A stretch of DNA of 64,000 bases from CAVTOO01 sp963736355 (GTDB lineage: Bacteria > Pseudomonadota > Alphaproteobacteria > Rhizobiales > Xanthobacteraceae). Location of the stretch: contig CAVTOO010000002.1 in NCBI GenBank assembly GCA_963736355.1, positions 755,448-819,447 of the forward strand, in the 5' to 3' direction. A program made the position numbers and the translations under genes. Positions 1 through 7,603 of the stretch are shown here, one piece after another. Under the pieces are notes generated by a model. The model worked only from the letters and a program-made list of their open reading frames with translations. It was not told the DNA's origin and ran no database searches. Position 1 is the stretch's first letter. Each line of letters begins with the position of its first letter.

Positions 1-211
1 CATAGAGCGACAGCAAGCGCGACAGCGGCAGGTAGATGTCCTCGACCTCCTTCATATCGAGGCGGTCGTGCAGCGAATGCATCCGCGCGACTTCCTGCGC
101 GGTCAGCGTCATCGGCGTGTCGTCGCGCAACGCCGCCCATTCGCCGCGCGTGAAGACGCGGTAGGGCTCGTCGTTGTTGGCGTCGGGGCGAATGGTTTTG
201 ATGTGGTTCAC
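1..211 (-). CDS. coaA: Pantothenate kinase, N-terminal part (runs off the window)
   Basis: Reading the minus strand from a GTG at 211 gives about 70 residues that resemble the start of type I pantothenate kinase. They include YRVFTRGEWAALR and a run ending DIYLPLSRLLSLY, the usual opening of CoaA. The enzyme phosphorylates pantothenate with ATP, the first step of coenzyme A synthesis, in the cytoplasm. The P-loop and the rest of the kinase lie beyond the window edge. The gene follows hisE by 12 bases on the same strand, so it is probably the last gene of the his transcript. The GTG start is my choice because the family homology begins there. Confidence 0.8.
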   Translation of the reverse strand, partial: MNHIKTIRPDANNDEPYRVFTRGEWAALRDDTPMTLTAQEVARMHSLHDRLDMKEVEDIYLPLSRLLSLY

Positions 212-223
212 GGGCCGCGCCTT

Positions 224-547
224 TTAAGTGTTCTTCCGCGAAGCTTTTTCCTCGAGGCCGGACATCGCTGTGCGGCGCTCGAGTTCGGCTTCGACCTCAC
301 GCAGTGCAATGCCGCTCGCCTCGAGCAGCACGAACAGGTGGTAGAGAACGTCGGCGCTTTCGGCGACGAGCTGCTTCTGGTCCTTCTGGGTCGCCGCGAT
401 GATCGCCTCGACCGCCTCCTCGCCCATCTTGCGGGCGCAGTGCACTGGGCCCTTTTCGAGGAGCTTGCGCGTATAGGAGCTCTCGCCCCCGTTCTGGGCA
501 CGTTCCTTGATCAGGTCGGCGAGATCTTCCAGCTTGAAGCGGCTCAT
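224..547 (-). CDS. hisE: Phosphoribosyl-ATP pyrophosphatase
   Basis: This 107-residue protein hydrolyses phosphoribosyl-ATP to phosphoribosyl-AMP, the second step of histidine synthesis. It starts MSRFKLEDLADLIKER and carries the MazG-like helical core with ARKMGEEAVEAIIAA and ESADVLYHLFVLL, whose acidic residues bind metal in this family. Its length is normal for a stand-alone HisE. The open frame continues upstream of the ATG at 547, but only into hisF sequence read in the wrong frame, so the ATG is preferred. It sits between hisF and coaA and is probably cotranscribed with both. Confidence 0.93.
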   Translation of the reverse strand: MSRFKLEDLADLIKERAQNGGESSYTRKLLEKGPVHCARKMGEEAVEAIIAATQKDQKQLVAESADVLYHLFVLLEASGIALREVEAELERRTAMSGLEEKASRKNT

Positions 548-560
548 GGCGTCCCTCTTA

Positions 561-1336
561 TCACGGATCCAGCCGCATCGGCAGTCCGGCGCGGGCCATA
601 TGGTCCTTGGCCTCCCGGATCGAATGCTGGCCGAAATGGAAGATCGATGCGGCGAGCACCGCCGTGGCGTGGCCGTCGCGAATGCCCTCGACCAGATGAT
701 CGAGCGAGCCGACGCCGCCCGAGGCGATGACGGGAACGCTGACGGCATCCGCCACCGCCCGCGTCAGCGGAATGTCGAAGCCCGATCCCGTGCCGTCGCG
801 GTCCATCGAGGTCAGCAGGATTTCGCCCGCGCCGAGCGAGACGACTTCCTGCGCATACTCAATCGCGTCGATGCCGGTCGCGTTGCGCCCGCCATGGGTG
901 AAGATCTCGAACCGCTGGCCGCCGCCGGCGCGGGCACGCGCTTGGCATCGATGGCGACGACGACGCACTGATCGCCGAATTTCTCGGCCGCCTCTTTCAC
1001 AAACTCGCGCCGCTGCACGGCAGCCGTGTTGATCGAGACCTTGTCGGCGCCGGAGCGCAGCAATGTGCGGATATCGTCGACGGTGCGCACGCCGCCACCG
1101 ACCGTCACCGGCATGAAGCAGGCTTCCGCCGTGCGGCGCACGACATCGAGAATGGTGCCGCGATTCTCATGGCTCGCGGTGATGTCGAGAAACGTCAATT
1201 CGTCGGCGCCGGCCGCGTCATAGGCGATCGCCGCCTGAACCGGATCGCCGGCATCGCGCAGATCGACGAAATTGACGCCTTTGACGACACGGCCGTCTTT
1301 CACATCGAGACAGGGAATGACGCGGACCTTGAACAT
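561..1336 (-). CDS. hisF: Imidazole glycerol phosphate synthase, cyclase subunit (one frameshift)
   Basis: HisF is the cyclase half of IGP synthase and uses the ammonia made by HisH. The N-terminal frame begins MFKVRVIPCLDVKDGRVVKG, with the catalytic Asp of the LDVKDG motif, and keeps the TVGGGVRT and GADKVSINTAA phosphate-binding loops. The C-terminal frame carries LLTSMDRDGTGSGFD with the second catalytic Asp, and VIASGGVG. The two frames join near 930, just after AIDAKRVPA, by the apparent loss of one base in a GC-only stretch. Restoring it gives 258 residues, the normal size. The ATG overlaps the hisA stop (TGATG). The break is probably a sequence error. Confidence 0.92.
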
Positions 1337-2085
1337 CAGGCAGTCGCTCCTGCTGCACGTGCCGCGCGGATTTTCGTCATCGCTGCCGCTGCATCGAGCC
1401 GGCCATCATAAAGCGCACGTCCGGCAATGGCGCCTTCGAGCTTTTTCGCGCGCGGCTCCAGCATGGCATCGATATCCGCCATCGAACCGAGCCCGCCCGA
1501 CGCAATCACCGGAATCGAAATCGCCTCTGCCAGTGCAATCGTCGCCTCGAGATTGAGACCTTTCAGCAACCCGTCGCGCGCGATGTCGGTGAAGATGATG
1601 GCGGCCACGCCCGCATCCTCGAAACGCTGCGCGATTTCCAAAGCCGTCACCTGCGAGGTCTCCGCCCAGCCCTCGACCGCGACCTTGCCGTCGCGCGCAT
1701 CGAGGCCGACGGCGACACGGCCGGGGAATTTTTTCGCGGCGTCCTTCACCAGCGCCGGATCGCGTACCGCAGCGGTGCCGATGATGACGCGCGCGATGCC
1801 TTTGGTCAGCCAGCCTTCGATCGTTTTCAGATCGCGAATGCCGCCGCCGAGCTGCACCGGGATCTTCAGCGACGCCAGCATGCCATCGACCGCCGATGCA
1901 TTGACCGGCTTGCCGGCAAAGGCGCCGTCGAGATCGACGACGTGCAGATATTCGAAACCCTGCGCCTCGAACGAACGCGCCTGCGCGGCCGGATCGGTGT
2001 TGAACACGGTCGCGCGCGCCATGTCGCCCTGCTCCAGGCGCACGCATTGGCCGTTCTTCAGATCGATGGCGGGAAAAAGAATCAC
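1336..2085 (-). CDS. hisA: ProFAR isomerase (phosphoribosylformimino-AICAR-P isomerase)
   Basis: HisA is a TIM-barrel enzyme that performs the Amadori rearrangement of ProFAR to PRFAR in histidine synthesis. It opens ILFPAIDLKNGQCVRL, with the catalytic Asp of the AIDLK motif. It also has VQLGGGIRD and FTDIARDG (second catalytic Asp), and ends with the VIASGGLGS phosphate loop. I place the start at the GTG at 2085 because a GGAAG sits just upstream and the family begins there; another GTG at 2094 is possible. The GTG overlaps the hisH TGA, which implies translational coupling. The length, about 249 residues, is normal. Confidence 0.94.
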   Translation of the reverse strand: MILFPAIDLKNGQCVRLEQGDMARATVFNTDPAAQARSFEAQGFEYLHVVDLDGAFAGKPVNASAVDGMLASLKIPVQLGGGIRDLKTIEGWLTKGIARVIIGTAAVRDPALVKDAAKKFPGRVAVGLDARDGKVAVEGWAETSQVTALEIAQRFEDAGVAAIIFTDIARDGLLKGLNLEATIALAEAISIPVIASGGLGSMADIDAMLEPRAKKLEGAIAGRALYDGRLDAAAAMTKIRAARAAGATA

Positions 2086-2732
2086 GGCTTCCACTTCAGA
2101 AAATTGGCGATGAAGGCCAGACCGAAACGCTGGCTCTTCTCGGGATGGAATTGCGTGCCGATCGCGGTGTCGCGCCCGACAATCGCCGTCACCGGCCCGC
2201 CATAGTCGGACCGCGCGATGACGTTGGCCTCACTGGTCGCGGCGAGGTGATAGGAGTGCACGAAATAGGCGTGCAGGCCCTTCTCGCCCAGCGGCACCTT
2301 CTCCAGCATCGGGTGCTCGTTGACGATGTCGAGCGTGTTCCAGCCCATATGCGGGACTTTGAGATTCTCGTCGTTTGGTGCGATCTTCACCACATCGCCG
2401 GCGATCCAGCCGAGCCCGTCGGTGACCTGATATTCGCGGCCATGCTCGGCCATCAGCTGCATGCCGACGCAAATGCCGAAGAACGGACGCGCCTTGACGC
2501 GCACCGTCTCGTTGAGCGCCTGAACCATGCCGTCGAGCGCATCGAGACCCTTGCGGCAATCGGCAAACGCACCGACACCCGGCAGCACGACGCGGTCGGA
2601 ACGGTAGACAACATCCGGATCGCGCGTCACGACGATCTTCTGCGGATCGGCGCTGGTGCGCGCAGCGCGCTCGAAGGCCTTCGCCACCGAGTGCAGATTG
2701 CCGGAGCCGTAATCGACAATGGCAACGGTCAA
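2082..2732 (-). CDS. hisH: Imidazole glycerol phosphate synthase, glutaminase subunit
   Basis: HisH is a class I glutamine amidotransferase that releases ammonia from glutamine and passes it to HisF. The 216-residue protein opens MTVAIVDYGSGNLHSV, has the nucleophile Cys in FFGICVGMQLM, and has the His-Glu pair in GTQFHPEKSQ near the C-terminus. It starts with ATG overlapping the stop of the upstream DUF2628 gene by four bases and ends overlapping hisA, so this part of the operon is tightly coupled. No disruption is seen. Confidence 0.95.
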   Translation of the reverse strand: MTVAIVDYGSGNLHSVAKAFERAARTSADPQKIVVTRDPDVVYRSDRVVLPGVGAFADCRKGLDALDGMVQALNETVRVKARPFFGICVGMQLMAEHGREYQVTDGLGWIAGDVVKIAPNDENLKVPHMGWNTLDIVNEHPMLEKVPLGEKGLHAYFVHSYHLAATSEANVIARSDYGGPVTAIVGRDTAIGTQFHPEKSQRFGLAFIANFLKWKP

Positions 2733-3244
2733 CGCAACGCTCCCGGCTCAGGAAACAATCCGGTCACGGGCTGCGGCGCCATCGGGCGCGGCGGTGTCAT
2801 CGGCGACGGCGAAGGCGCTTCCATGCGCGGCGCGGGCGCAGCATCGTCATGCGCAAGGCGATCGAAGAAGCGACGTTCGGCGGCCTCGACGTTCTCGCCG
2901 ACCACGACGCCGAGATTGCGAAAGCGCCGCCGCCCCAATGTCCAGCGCCACAGGCTGCCGGCTTCAAGGCCGATCAAAATAGAGACGAGCAGCATCGGCA
3001 CGCCACCGGCTGCCTCGCTGACGCCGAGCGCCCACAGCGCGACAGCCAGCGCCACCATCAGGGCGACATAGAGAAAGAATACGAGCCACAATCTGCGGAA
3101 CAGCATCCATGCGGGGCCGAAGATCATCGCCCACACATAGAATCCGTCGCGCACGAAGACGTAGTTCTCCGGCACGTTCCTGACGTTCGGGACACGCTTG
3201 CGCCCACGGATCGCGGGTGGCGCATGAACGGTGTAAACGGGCAT
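2729..3244 (-). CDS. DUF2628 membrane protein in the his operon
   Basis: This protein of about 171 residues starts MPVYTVHAPP at 3244; the open frame runs further up to 3265 without family-like sequence. It contains VPENYVFVRDGFYVWAM and then hydrophobic segments at roughly residues 45-80 and 85-105, followed by a proline-rich C-terminal tail with methionines. The pattern matches the DUF2628 family, whose function is unknown. It lies between hisB and hisH and overlaps hisH by four bases. That location is familiar in Hyphomicrobiales, but nothing in the sequence links it to histidine chemistry. Confidence 0.8.
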   Translation of the reverse strand: MPVYTVHAPPAIRGRKRVPNVRNVPENYVFVRDGFYVWAMIFGPAWMLFRRLWLVFFLYVALMVALAVALWALGVSEAAGGVPMLLVSILIGLEAGSLWRWTLGRRRFRNLGVVVGENVEAAERRFFDRLAHDDAAPAPRMEAPSPSPMTPPRPMAPQPVTGLFPEPGALR

Positions 3245-3328
3245 GGCTTGCTCCAAACTCGTCATCCGCGGCGCTGAGCCTCGCGAGATTCCAGGGGGAT
3301 AGTCCTGTCGATGGTTCGCCTCGCGAGT

Positions 3329-3923
3329 TCATCCGCCGAGCGTTCCCTTGGTCGAGGGCACTTCGCCCGCATTGCGCGGATCGATGGCAACGGCCGTGCG
3401 CAACGCGCGCGCCAGACCCTTGAAACAGGATTTCGGCGATATGATGGCCGTTGTCGCCATACAGCGTTTCGACATGCAGCGTGACGCCGGCATTCATCGC
3501 GAATGCGTTGAACCATTCGCGCACCAGGTCGGTATCGAACTCGCCGATCTTGTCGCGCGTGAAGTCGGCCTTGAACACCAGCACCGGACGCCCCGAGATA
3601 TCGATGACGACGCGCGTCAGCGTCTCGTCCATCGGCATGTGGATGCTCGCATAGCGGGTGATGCCCGCCATGTCGCCGAGCGCCTGCTTGACCGCCTGGC
3701 CGAGCGCGATGCCGACATCTTCCGTGGTGTGGTGGTGATCGACATGGAGGTCGCCGTCGGCCTTCACCGTGATGTCGATGCGCGAATGACGCGCAAGGAG
3801 ATCGAGCATGTGGTCGAGAAAGCCGATTCCGGTCGCAACCGTCGCGGTGCCCTTGCCGTCGAGGTTCACCGAGACCTCGATCTCGGTTTCCTTGGTCTTG
3901 CGCTTGATCGTGGCCGCGCGCAT
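3329..3923 (-). CDS. hisB: Imidazoleglycerol-phosphate dehydratase (one frameshift)
   Basis: HisB dehydrates IGP to imidazole acetol phosphate with two manganese ions. The protein opens MRAATIKRKTKETEIEVSVN. It carries GIGFLDHMLDLLARHS and HVDHHHTTEDVGIALG, whose histidines are the metal ligands, and a second ligand set in YGDNGHHIAE. Just after this point, near 3431-3433, one extra T on the plus strand shifts the frame. Removing it restores the tail ending VPSTKGTLGG and a stop at 3329, for 197 residues in all, the normal length of a monofunctional HisB. It is the first gene of the his run here. Confidence 0.93.
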
Positions 3924-4125
3924 GTCTGAGTGTCCTTTTGGGGCACTTTGGCGCCCTTTGAAATCGCGGGTCTTTTAGCAGGCGAAGACCGCCTTCGCCA
4001 CCTTCGCGGGTGCGGAATTGGCCCTCATGGTGACCGGGCGTCCGCAGGCCCGGATGGCCCGAATCCGCCTAAAACCGGCCGGTTTGCAACCCTCTCGCGC
4101 CGACCTTAAATGAGGACCTCTTACA

Positions 4126-4174
4126 AAGCGTTTTCGAGCGAAGTGGGGACCGGTTCGCGTTAAGAAAACGCGTC
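4126..4174. repeat. Dispersed palindromic repeat, copy 1
   Basis: The stretch reads AGCGTTTTCGAGCGAAGTGG and onward to AAGAAAACGCGTC, so its ends (GCGTTTTC and GAAAACGC) are inverted repeats. A near-identical copy lies at 36504-36558. It sits in the 291-base gap between the divergent hisB and hslV. Dispersed elements of this look are common in Bradyrhizobium-type genomes. A hairpin, CTGGGGGCC-AAA-GGCCCCAG, follows at 4185-4204, ten bases before the hslV ATG. No clear promoter was picked out in the gap. Confidence 0.7.
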
Positions 4175-4214
4175 CGAACATAAACTGGGGGCCAAAGGCC
4201 CCAGGAATTCGCGA

Positions 4215-4754
4215 ATGACCGAACCAGCAAGCTGGCATGCCACCACCATCCTCACCGTCCGCAAGGGCGGCAAGGTCGTGGTCGGGGGCGACGGCCAGGT
4301 GTCCATCGGCCAGACCATCATGAAGGCCAACGCCAAGAAGGTCCGCCGCCTCGGCAAGGGCGACGTCATCGGCGGCTTTGCCGGCGCCACCGCCGACGCC
4401 TTCACCCTGTTCGAACGGCTCGAGGCCAAGCTCGACCAGTATCCCGGGCAATTGACCCGCGCCGCCGTCGAACTGGCCAAGGACTGGCGGACGGATCGCT
4501 ATCTGCGGCGTCTGGAGGCGATGATGATTGTCGCCGACAAGGATGTGTCGCTGGTGCTGACCGGCAATGGCGACGTGCTGGAGCCGGAAGCCGGCGTCGC
4601 TGCCATCGGCTCGGGCGGCAATTATGCGCTCGCCGCCGCCCGCGCGCTGCTCGATACGCCGATGGACGCGGAGGCGATCGTGCGCCGCTCGCTCGATATC
4701 GCCGCCGACATCTGCGTCTACACCAATCGCAACGTCACGCTGGAGAGCCTGTGA
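4215..4754 (+). CDS. hslV: HslV peptidase subunit of the HslUV protease
   Basis: HslV is the proteolytic core of the ATP-dependent HslUV (ClpQY) protease in the cytoplasm. The 179-residue protein has a short prepeptide (MTEPASWHA) before the expected N-terminal threonine nucleophile at Thr10-Thr11 (TTILTVRKGGKVVVGGDGQV). It continues with MKANAKKVRRL, GGFAGATADAFTL and AIGSGGNYALAAARAL, all typical of HslV. Its TGA overlaps the GTG of the next gene. The partner hslU follows about 0.8 kb downstream, separated by the DUF2585 gene and a repeat pair. Confidence 0.95.
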   Translation: MTEPASWHATTILTVRKGGKVVVGGDGQVSIGQTIMKANAKKVRRLGKGDVIGGFAGATADAFTLFERLEAKLDQYPGQLTRAAVELAKDWRTDRYLRRLEAMMIVADKDVSLVLTGNGDVLEPEAGVAAIGSGGNYALAAARALLDTPMDAEAIVRRSLDIAADICVYTNRNVTLESL

Positions 4755-5353
4755 GCACAGCCACCACCGCGACCGCGCCGGCGACACTGCGCGGCACGAA
4801 GCTGCTGCTCGCGATCATTATCCTGCTGGCGGTTCAGGCTGGAATCCTCGCCGCGATGGGACGCATTCCGATTTGCGCCTGCGGCACCGTGAAGCTGTGG
4901 CACGGCGTGACGCAAAGCTCGGAGAATTCGCAGCACCTCGCCGACTGGTACACCTTCTCGCACATCATCCACGGTTTCATCTTCTATGGCCTCACCTGGC
5001 TGGTGCTGCGCCGGGCGTCGTTCGGCACACGCCTCATCGTCGCGATGATGATCGAGGGCGGCTGGGAGATTCTCGAAAACACGCCGATGATCATCGACCG
5101 CTATCGCGCGGCCACCATCTCGCTCGATTATGTCGGCGACAGCATCGTCAACTCGCTCGCCGACAATTTGTGGATGGCGTTCGGGTTCATCCTCGCCTCA
5201 CGGCTGCCGGTGCTGGTGACGGTGCTCCTCGCCATCACGATGGAGATCGTCGTCGGGCTTCACATCCGCGACAACCTGACGCTGAACATCATCATGCTGC
5301 TTTATCCGAATGATTGGGTCCGCGCCTGGCAGAGCGGCCCGCCGATCATCTAA
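4751..5353 (+). CDS. DUF2585 (UPF0314) integral membrane protein
   Basis: This 200-residue protein begins at a GTG overlapping the hslV stop (GTGA), so it is probably translated with hslV. It has a hydrophobic N-terminal segment (LLLAIIILLAVQAGILAAMG), then ICACGTVKLWHG, HLADWYTFSHIIHGFIFYG and MMIEGGWEILENTPMIIDRYR. These are conserved blocks of the alphaproteobacterial UPF0314/DUF2585 family. Four or five membrane segments are plausible. The function is unknown. The recurring position between hslV and hslU is context only and does not prove a role in proteolysis. Confidence 0.85.
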   Translation: MSTATTATAPATLRGTKLLLAIIILLAVQAGILAAMGRIPICACGTVKLWHGVTQSSENSQHLADWYTFSHIIHGFIFYGLTWLVLRRASFGTRLIVAMMIEGGWEILENTPMIIDRYRAATISLDYVGDSIVNSLADNLWMAFGFILASRLPVLVTVLLAITMEIVVGLHIRDNLTLNIIMLLYPNDWVRAWQSGPPII

Positions 5354-5386
5354 GTGCGAATGTACATGCCAACATTCGGTCTATCT

Positions 5387-5506
5387 CCTCATGGTGAGGA
5401 GGCCGCGCAGCGGCCGTCTCGAACCATGCGGCCCGGACTTCGCGCTGGCGAGACCATTGGCCTCATCCTTCGAGACGCGGCTTGCGCCGCTCCTCAGGAT
5501 GAGGAG
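5387..5506. repeat. Inverted pair of palindromic repeats upstream of hslU
   Basis: Two palindromic units face each other. The left one (5387-5428) starts CCTCATGGTGAGGA and ends GTCTCGAACCATG. The right one (5461-5506) starts CCTCATCCTTCGAGACGC and ends CCTCAGGATGAGGAG. They are inverted copies of one family, with a GAGGAGC...GTCTCGAA core and a GC-rich loop. Related pairs occur at 6891-6994, 45911-46010 and 47378-47480. The unit resembles REP/BIME elements of Bradyrhizobium-type genomes. Confidence 0.8.
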
Positions 5507-5574
5507 AAGTGTCGTTCGCGCGGCACCATGACCGCAAACTTGTTTTGCCACCTTCAAAGCATATGTGACGTATC

Positions 5575-6880
5575 ATGAGTGACTTCTCGCCCCGCGAAAT
5601 CGTCTCCGAACTCGACCGCTTCATCGTCGGCCAGGGCGACGCCAAGCGCGCCGTCGCCATCGCGCTGCGCAACCGCTGGCGCCGGCTGCAGCTCGACGAC
5701 AAATTGCGCGAGGAAGTGCTGCCGAAGAACATCCTGATGATCGGCCCGACGGGCGTCGGCAAAACCGAAATCTCGCGGCGGCTGGCGCGCCTCGCCGGTG
5801 CGCCCTTCCTCAAGGTCGAGGCGACGAAGTTCACCGAGGTCGGCTATGTCGGCCGCGATGTCGAGCAGATCGTGCGCGATCTCGTCGAGGTCGCCATCGG
5901 CCAGACCCGCGAGAAGAAGCGCAAGGATGTGCAGGCGCGCGCGCAGATCGCGGCCGAAGAGCGCGTGCTCGACGCGCTGGTCGGCGCTGGTTCAAGTGCA
6001 GCCACGCGCGAATCTTTCCGCAAGAAGCTGCGTAACGGCGAACTCAACGACAAGGAAATCGAGGTCGAGCTGCAAGCCGGTGGCAGCGGCATGCCGACGT
6101 TTGAAATTCCCGGCATGCCCGGCGCGCAGATGGGCGCGATTTCGCTCGGCGACATTTTCGGCAAGATGGGCGGGCGCACCAAAACGCGTCGTCTCACGGT
6201 CGGCGATTCGCACGAGACTCTGATCAACGAAGAATCCGACAAGCTGCTGGACGACGACAAGCTGGTGCAGGAAGCCATTCACGCGGTGGAAAACAACGGC
6301 ATCGTCTTCCTCGACGAGATCGACAAGATCTGCGCCCGCGAGGGCCGCGCAGGGCGGCGATGTCTCGCGCGAAGGCGTGCAGCGCGATCTTCTGCCGCTG
6401 ATCGAAGGCACCACCGTCTCCACCAAGCATGGCCCGGTGAAGACCGACCATGTGCTCTTTATTGCGTCCGGCGCGTTTCACATTTCCAAGCCGTCGGACC
6501 TGCTGCCCGAATTGCAGGGCCGTCTGCCGATCCGCGTCGAGTTGCAGGCGCTGACGCGCGAGGATCTTCGCCGCATCCTGACCGAGCCCGAGGCGTCAAT
6601 CATCAAGCAATATGTGGCGCTGATGGCGACCGAAGGCGTCACGCTCGATTTCACGCCGGACGGCATCGAGGCTTTGGCCGACGTCGCGGTCGCGGTGAAT
6701 TCCAGCGTGGAGAATATCGGCGCACGGCGATTGCAGACGGTGATGGAACGCGTGCTCGATGAAGTGTCGTTCGCAGCACCGGATCGCTCCGGCGAAACCG
6801 TCAGCATCGACGCGGCTTACGTGCAGAAGCATGTCGGCGATCTGGCGAAGAACACGGATCTGAGCCGGTTTATTTTGTAG
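5575..6880 (+). CDS. hslU: HslU ATPase subunit of the HslUV protease (one frameshift)
   Basis: HslU is the AAA+ unfoldase that feeds HslV. The protein opens MSDFSPREIVSELDRFIVGQ and has a Walker A loop (MIGPTGVGKTE), the intermediate domain, Walker B (GIVFLDEIDK) and a C-terminal sensor/SpoVT-like region ending DLAKNTDLSRFIL, which docks into HslV. One extra G in the GGG near 6350-6352 shifts the frame right after the Walker B region. Removing it restores GADVSREGVQRDLL-type sequence and a full 434-residue protein. The gene is flanked on both sides by inverted palindrome pairs. The frameshift is likely an error, because the rest is intact. Confidence 0.94.
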
Positions 6881-6890
6881 CAGCCACTGT

Positions 6891-6994
6891 CCTCATCCTG
6901 AGGAGCCGCGCAGCGGCGTCTCGAAGGATGAGGCCGGCGTAATCCAATCTCATGGTTCGAGACGCGCAGCTTCGCTGCGCTCCTCACCATGAGG
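6891..6994. repeat. Inverted pair of palindromic repeats downstream of hslU
   Basis: The left unit (6891-6933) runs from CCTCATCCTGAGGAGCCGC to TCTCGAAGGATGAGG. The right unit (6949-6994) runs from CTCATGGTTCGAGACGCGC to CTCCTCACCATGAGG. It is the same family as the pair at 5387-5506 and lies between the convergent hslU and smr genes. A hairpin of this strength could also act as a bidirectional transcription barrier, but neither side carries a convincing T-run. Confidence 0.8.
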
Positions 6995-7000
6995 CCACCC

Positions 7001-7603
7001 TCACCTCGCCCGCCTCACCCGCACATACAGCGCGCCTTCGCCGCCGTGGCCGATATGCGCTTCCTCGAAGCCGGTCACAAGCACGCGGAAATCGGGCTGT
7101 GACAGCCACTCCGGCACTTCACGGCGCAGCGCGCCGCTTTCGCGCCCTTCGGATGTCGTGCGGCCCTTGCCTGTAATGACGAGCACCAGCGCCGCGCCAT
7201 CGGCCTGCGCGCGTGTCAGAAAACGCTTCAGAATACCGTGCGCCTGAGTGAGCGTCTTGCCGTGCAGATCGAGCCGCGCGTCGATCTCCTTCTTGCCGCG
7301 CGCGATACGGCCGCGCTCGCGCCGTGTCAGCGTTGCAAGAGGTGGCGGAGGCGGCGGGCTCACTTTCACTTTAACAACGGGCGCGACAACGGGCTTGCCG
7401 GACACGGATTTCGGCGGCGCCTTGCGCGGCGCTTCCTCAGCAAGCTTGTCGGAAATCCTGGCTTCGATCTCGGCCTTTTTCCTGGCCGCCGATTTTCGCA
7501 ACGGCTTGGCCTGCTTGGCAACGCTGTCCCACAGCGTGCGCTCGTCGTCGGTCAGGCCGCGCCGGCGGCGCAAGGGCGGCAAGGGTTGGTCAACGCGCTT
7601 CAT
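7001..7603 (-). CDS. Smr-domain protein (MutS2 C-terminal domain family)
   Basis: The 200-residue protein starts MKRVDQPLPPLRRRRGL. A charged, low-complexity N-terminal half includes KVSPPPPPPLATL. The C-terminal Smr domain has LDLHGKTLTQAHGIL, the LVITGKG motif and a terminal HGGEGALYVRVRRAR. Smr domains nick or cut DNA or RNA in several families, through the conserved Asp-Leu-His. The length and layout match the proteobacterial stand-alone Smr group (YdaL/SmrB-like). It overlaps the mltA stop by four bases. The substrate cannot be told from sequence. Confidence 0.88.
   Translation of the reverse strand: MKRVDQPLPPLRRRRGLTDDERTLWDSVAKQAKPLRKSAARKKAEIEARISDKLAEEAPRKAPPKSVSGKPVVAPVVKVKVSPPPPPPLATLTRRERGRIARGKKEIDARLDLHGKTLTQAHGILKRFLTRAQADGAALVLVITGKGRTTSEGRESGALRREVPEWLSQPDFRVLVTGFEEAHIGHGGEGALYVRVRRAR

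Noticed and set aside
4185..4204. Hairpin just before hslV as a terminator or riboswitch
   Set aside because: It has a 3-base loop and no T-run, and lies only ten bases from the start codon. It may affect translation, but nothing shows a specific function.
6300..6400. Programmed frameshift in hslU
   Set aside because: No slippery heptamer with a downstream structure was recognised, and HslU is not known to be recoded. The same kind of break is scattered over many unrelated genes, so error is the simpler reading.
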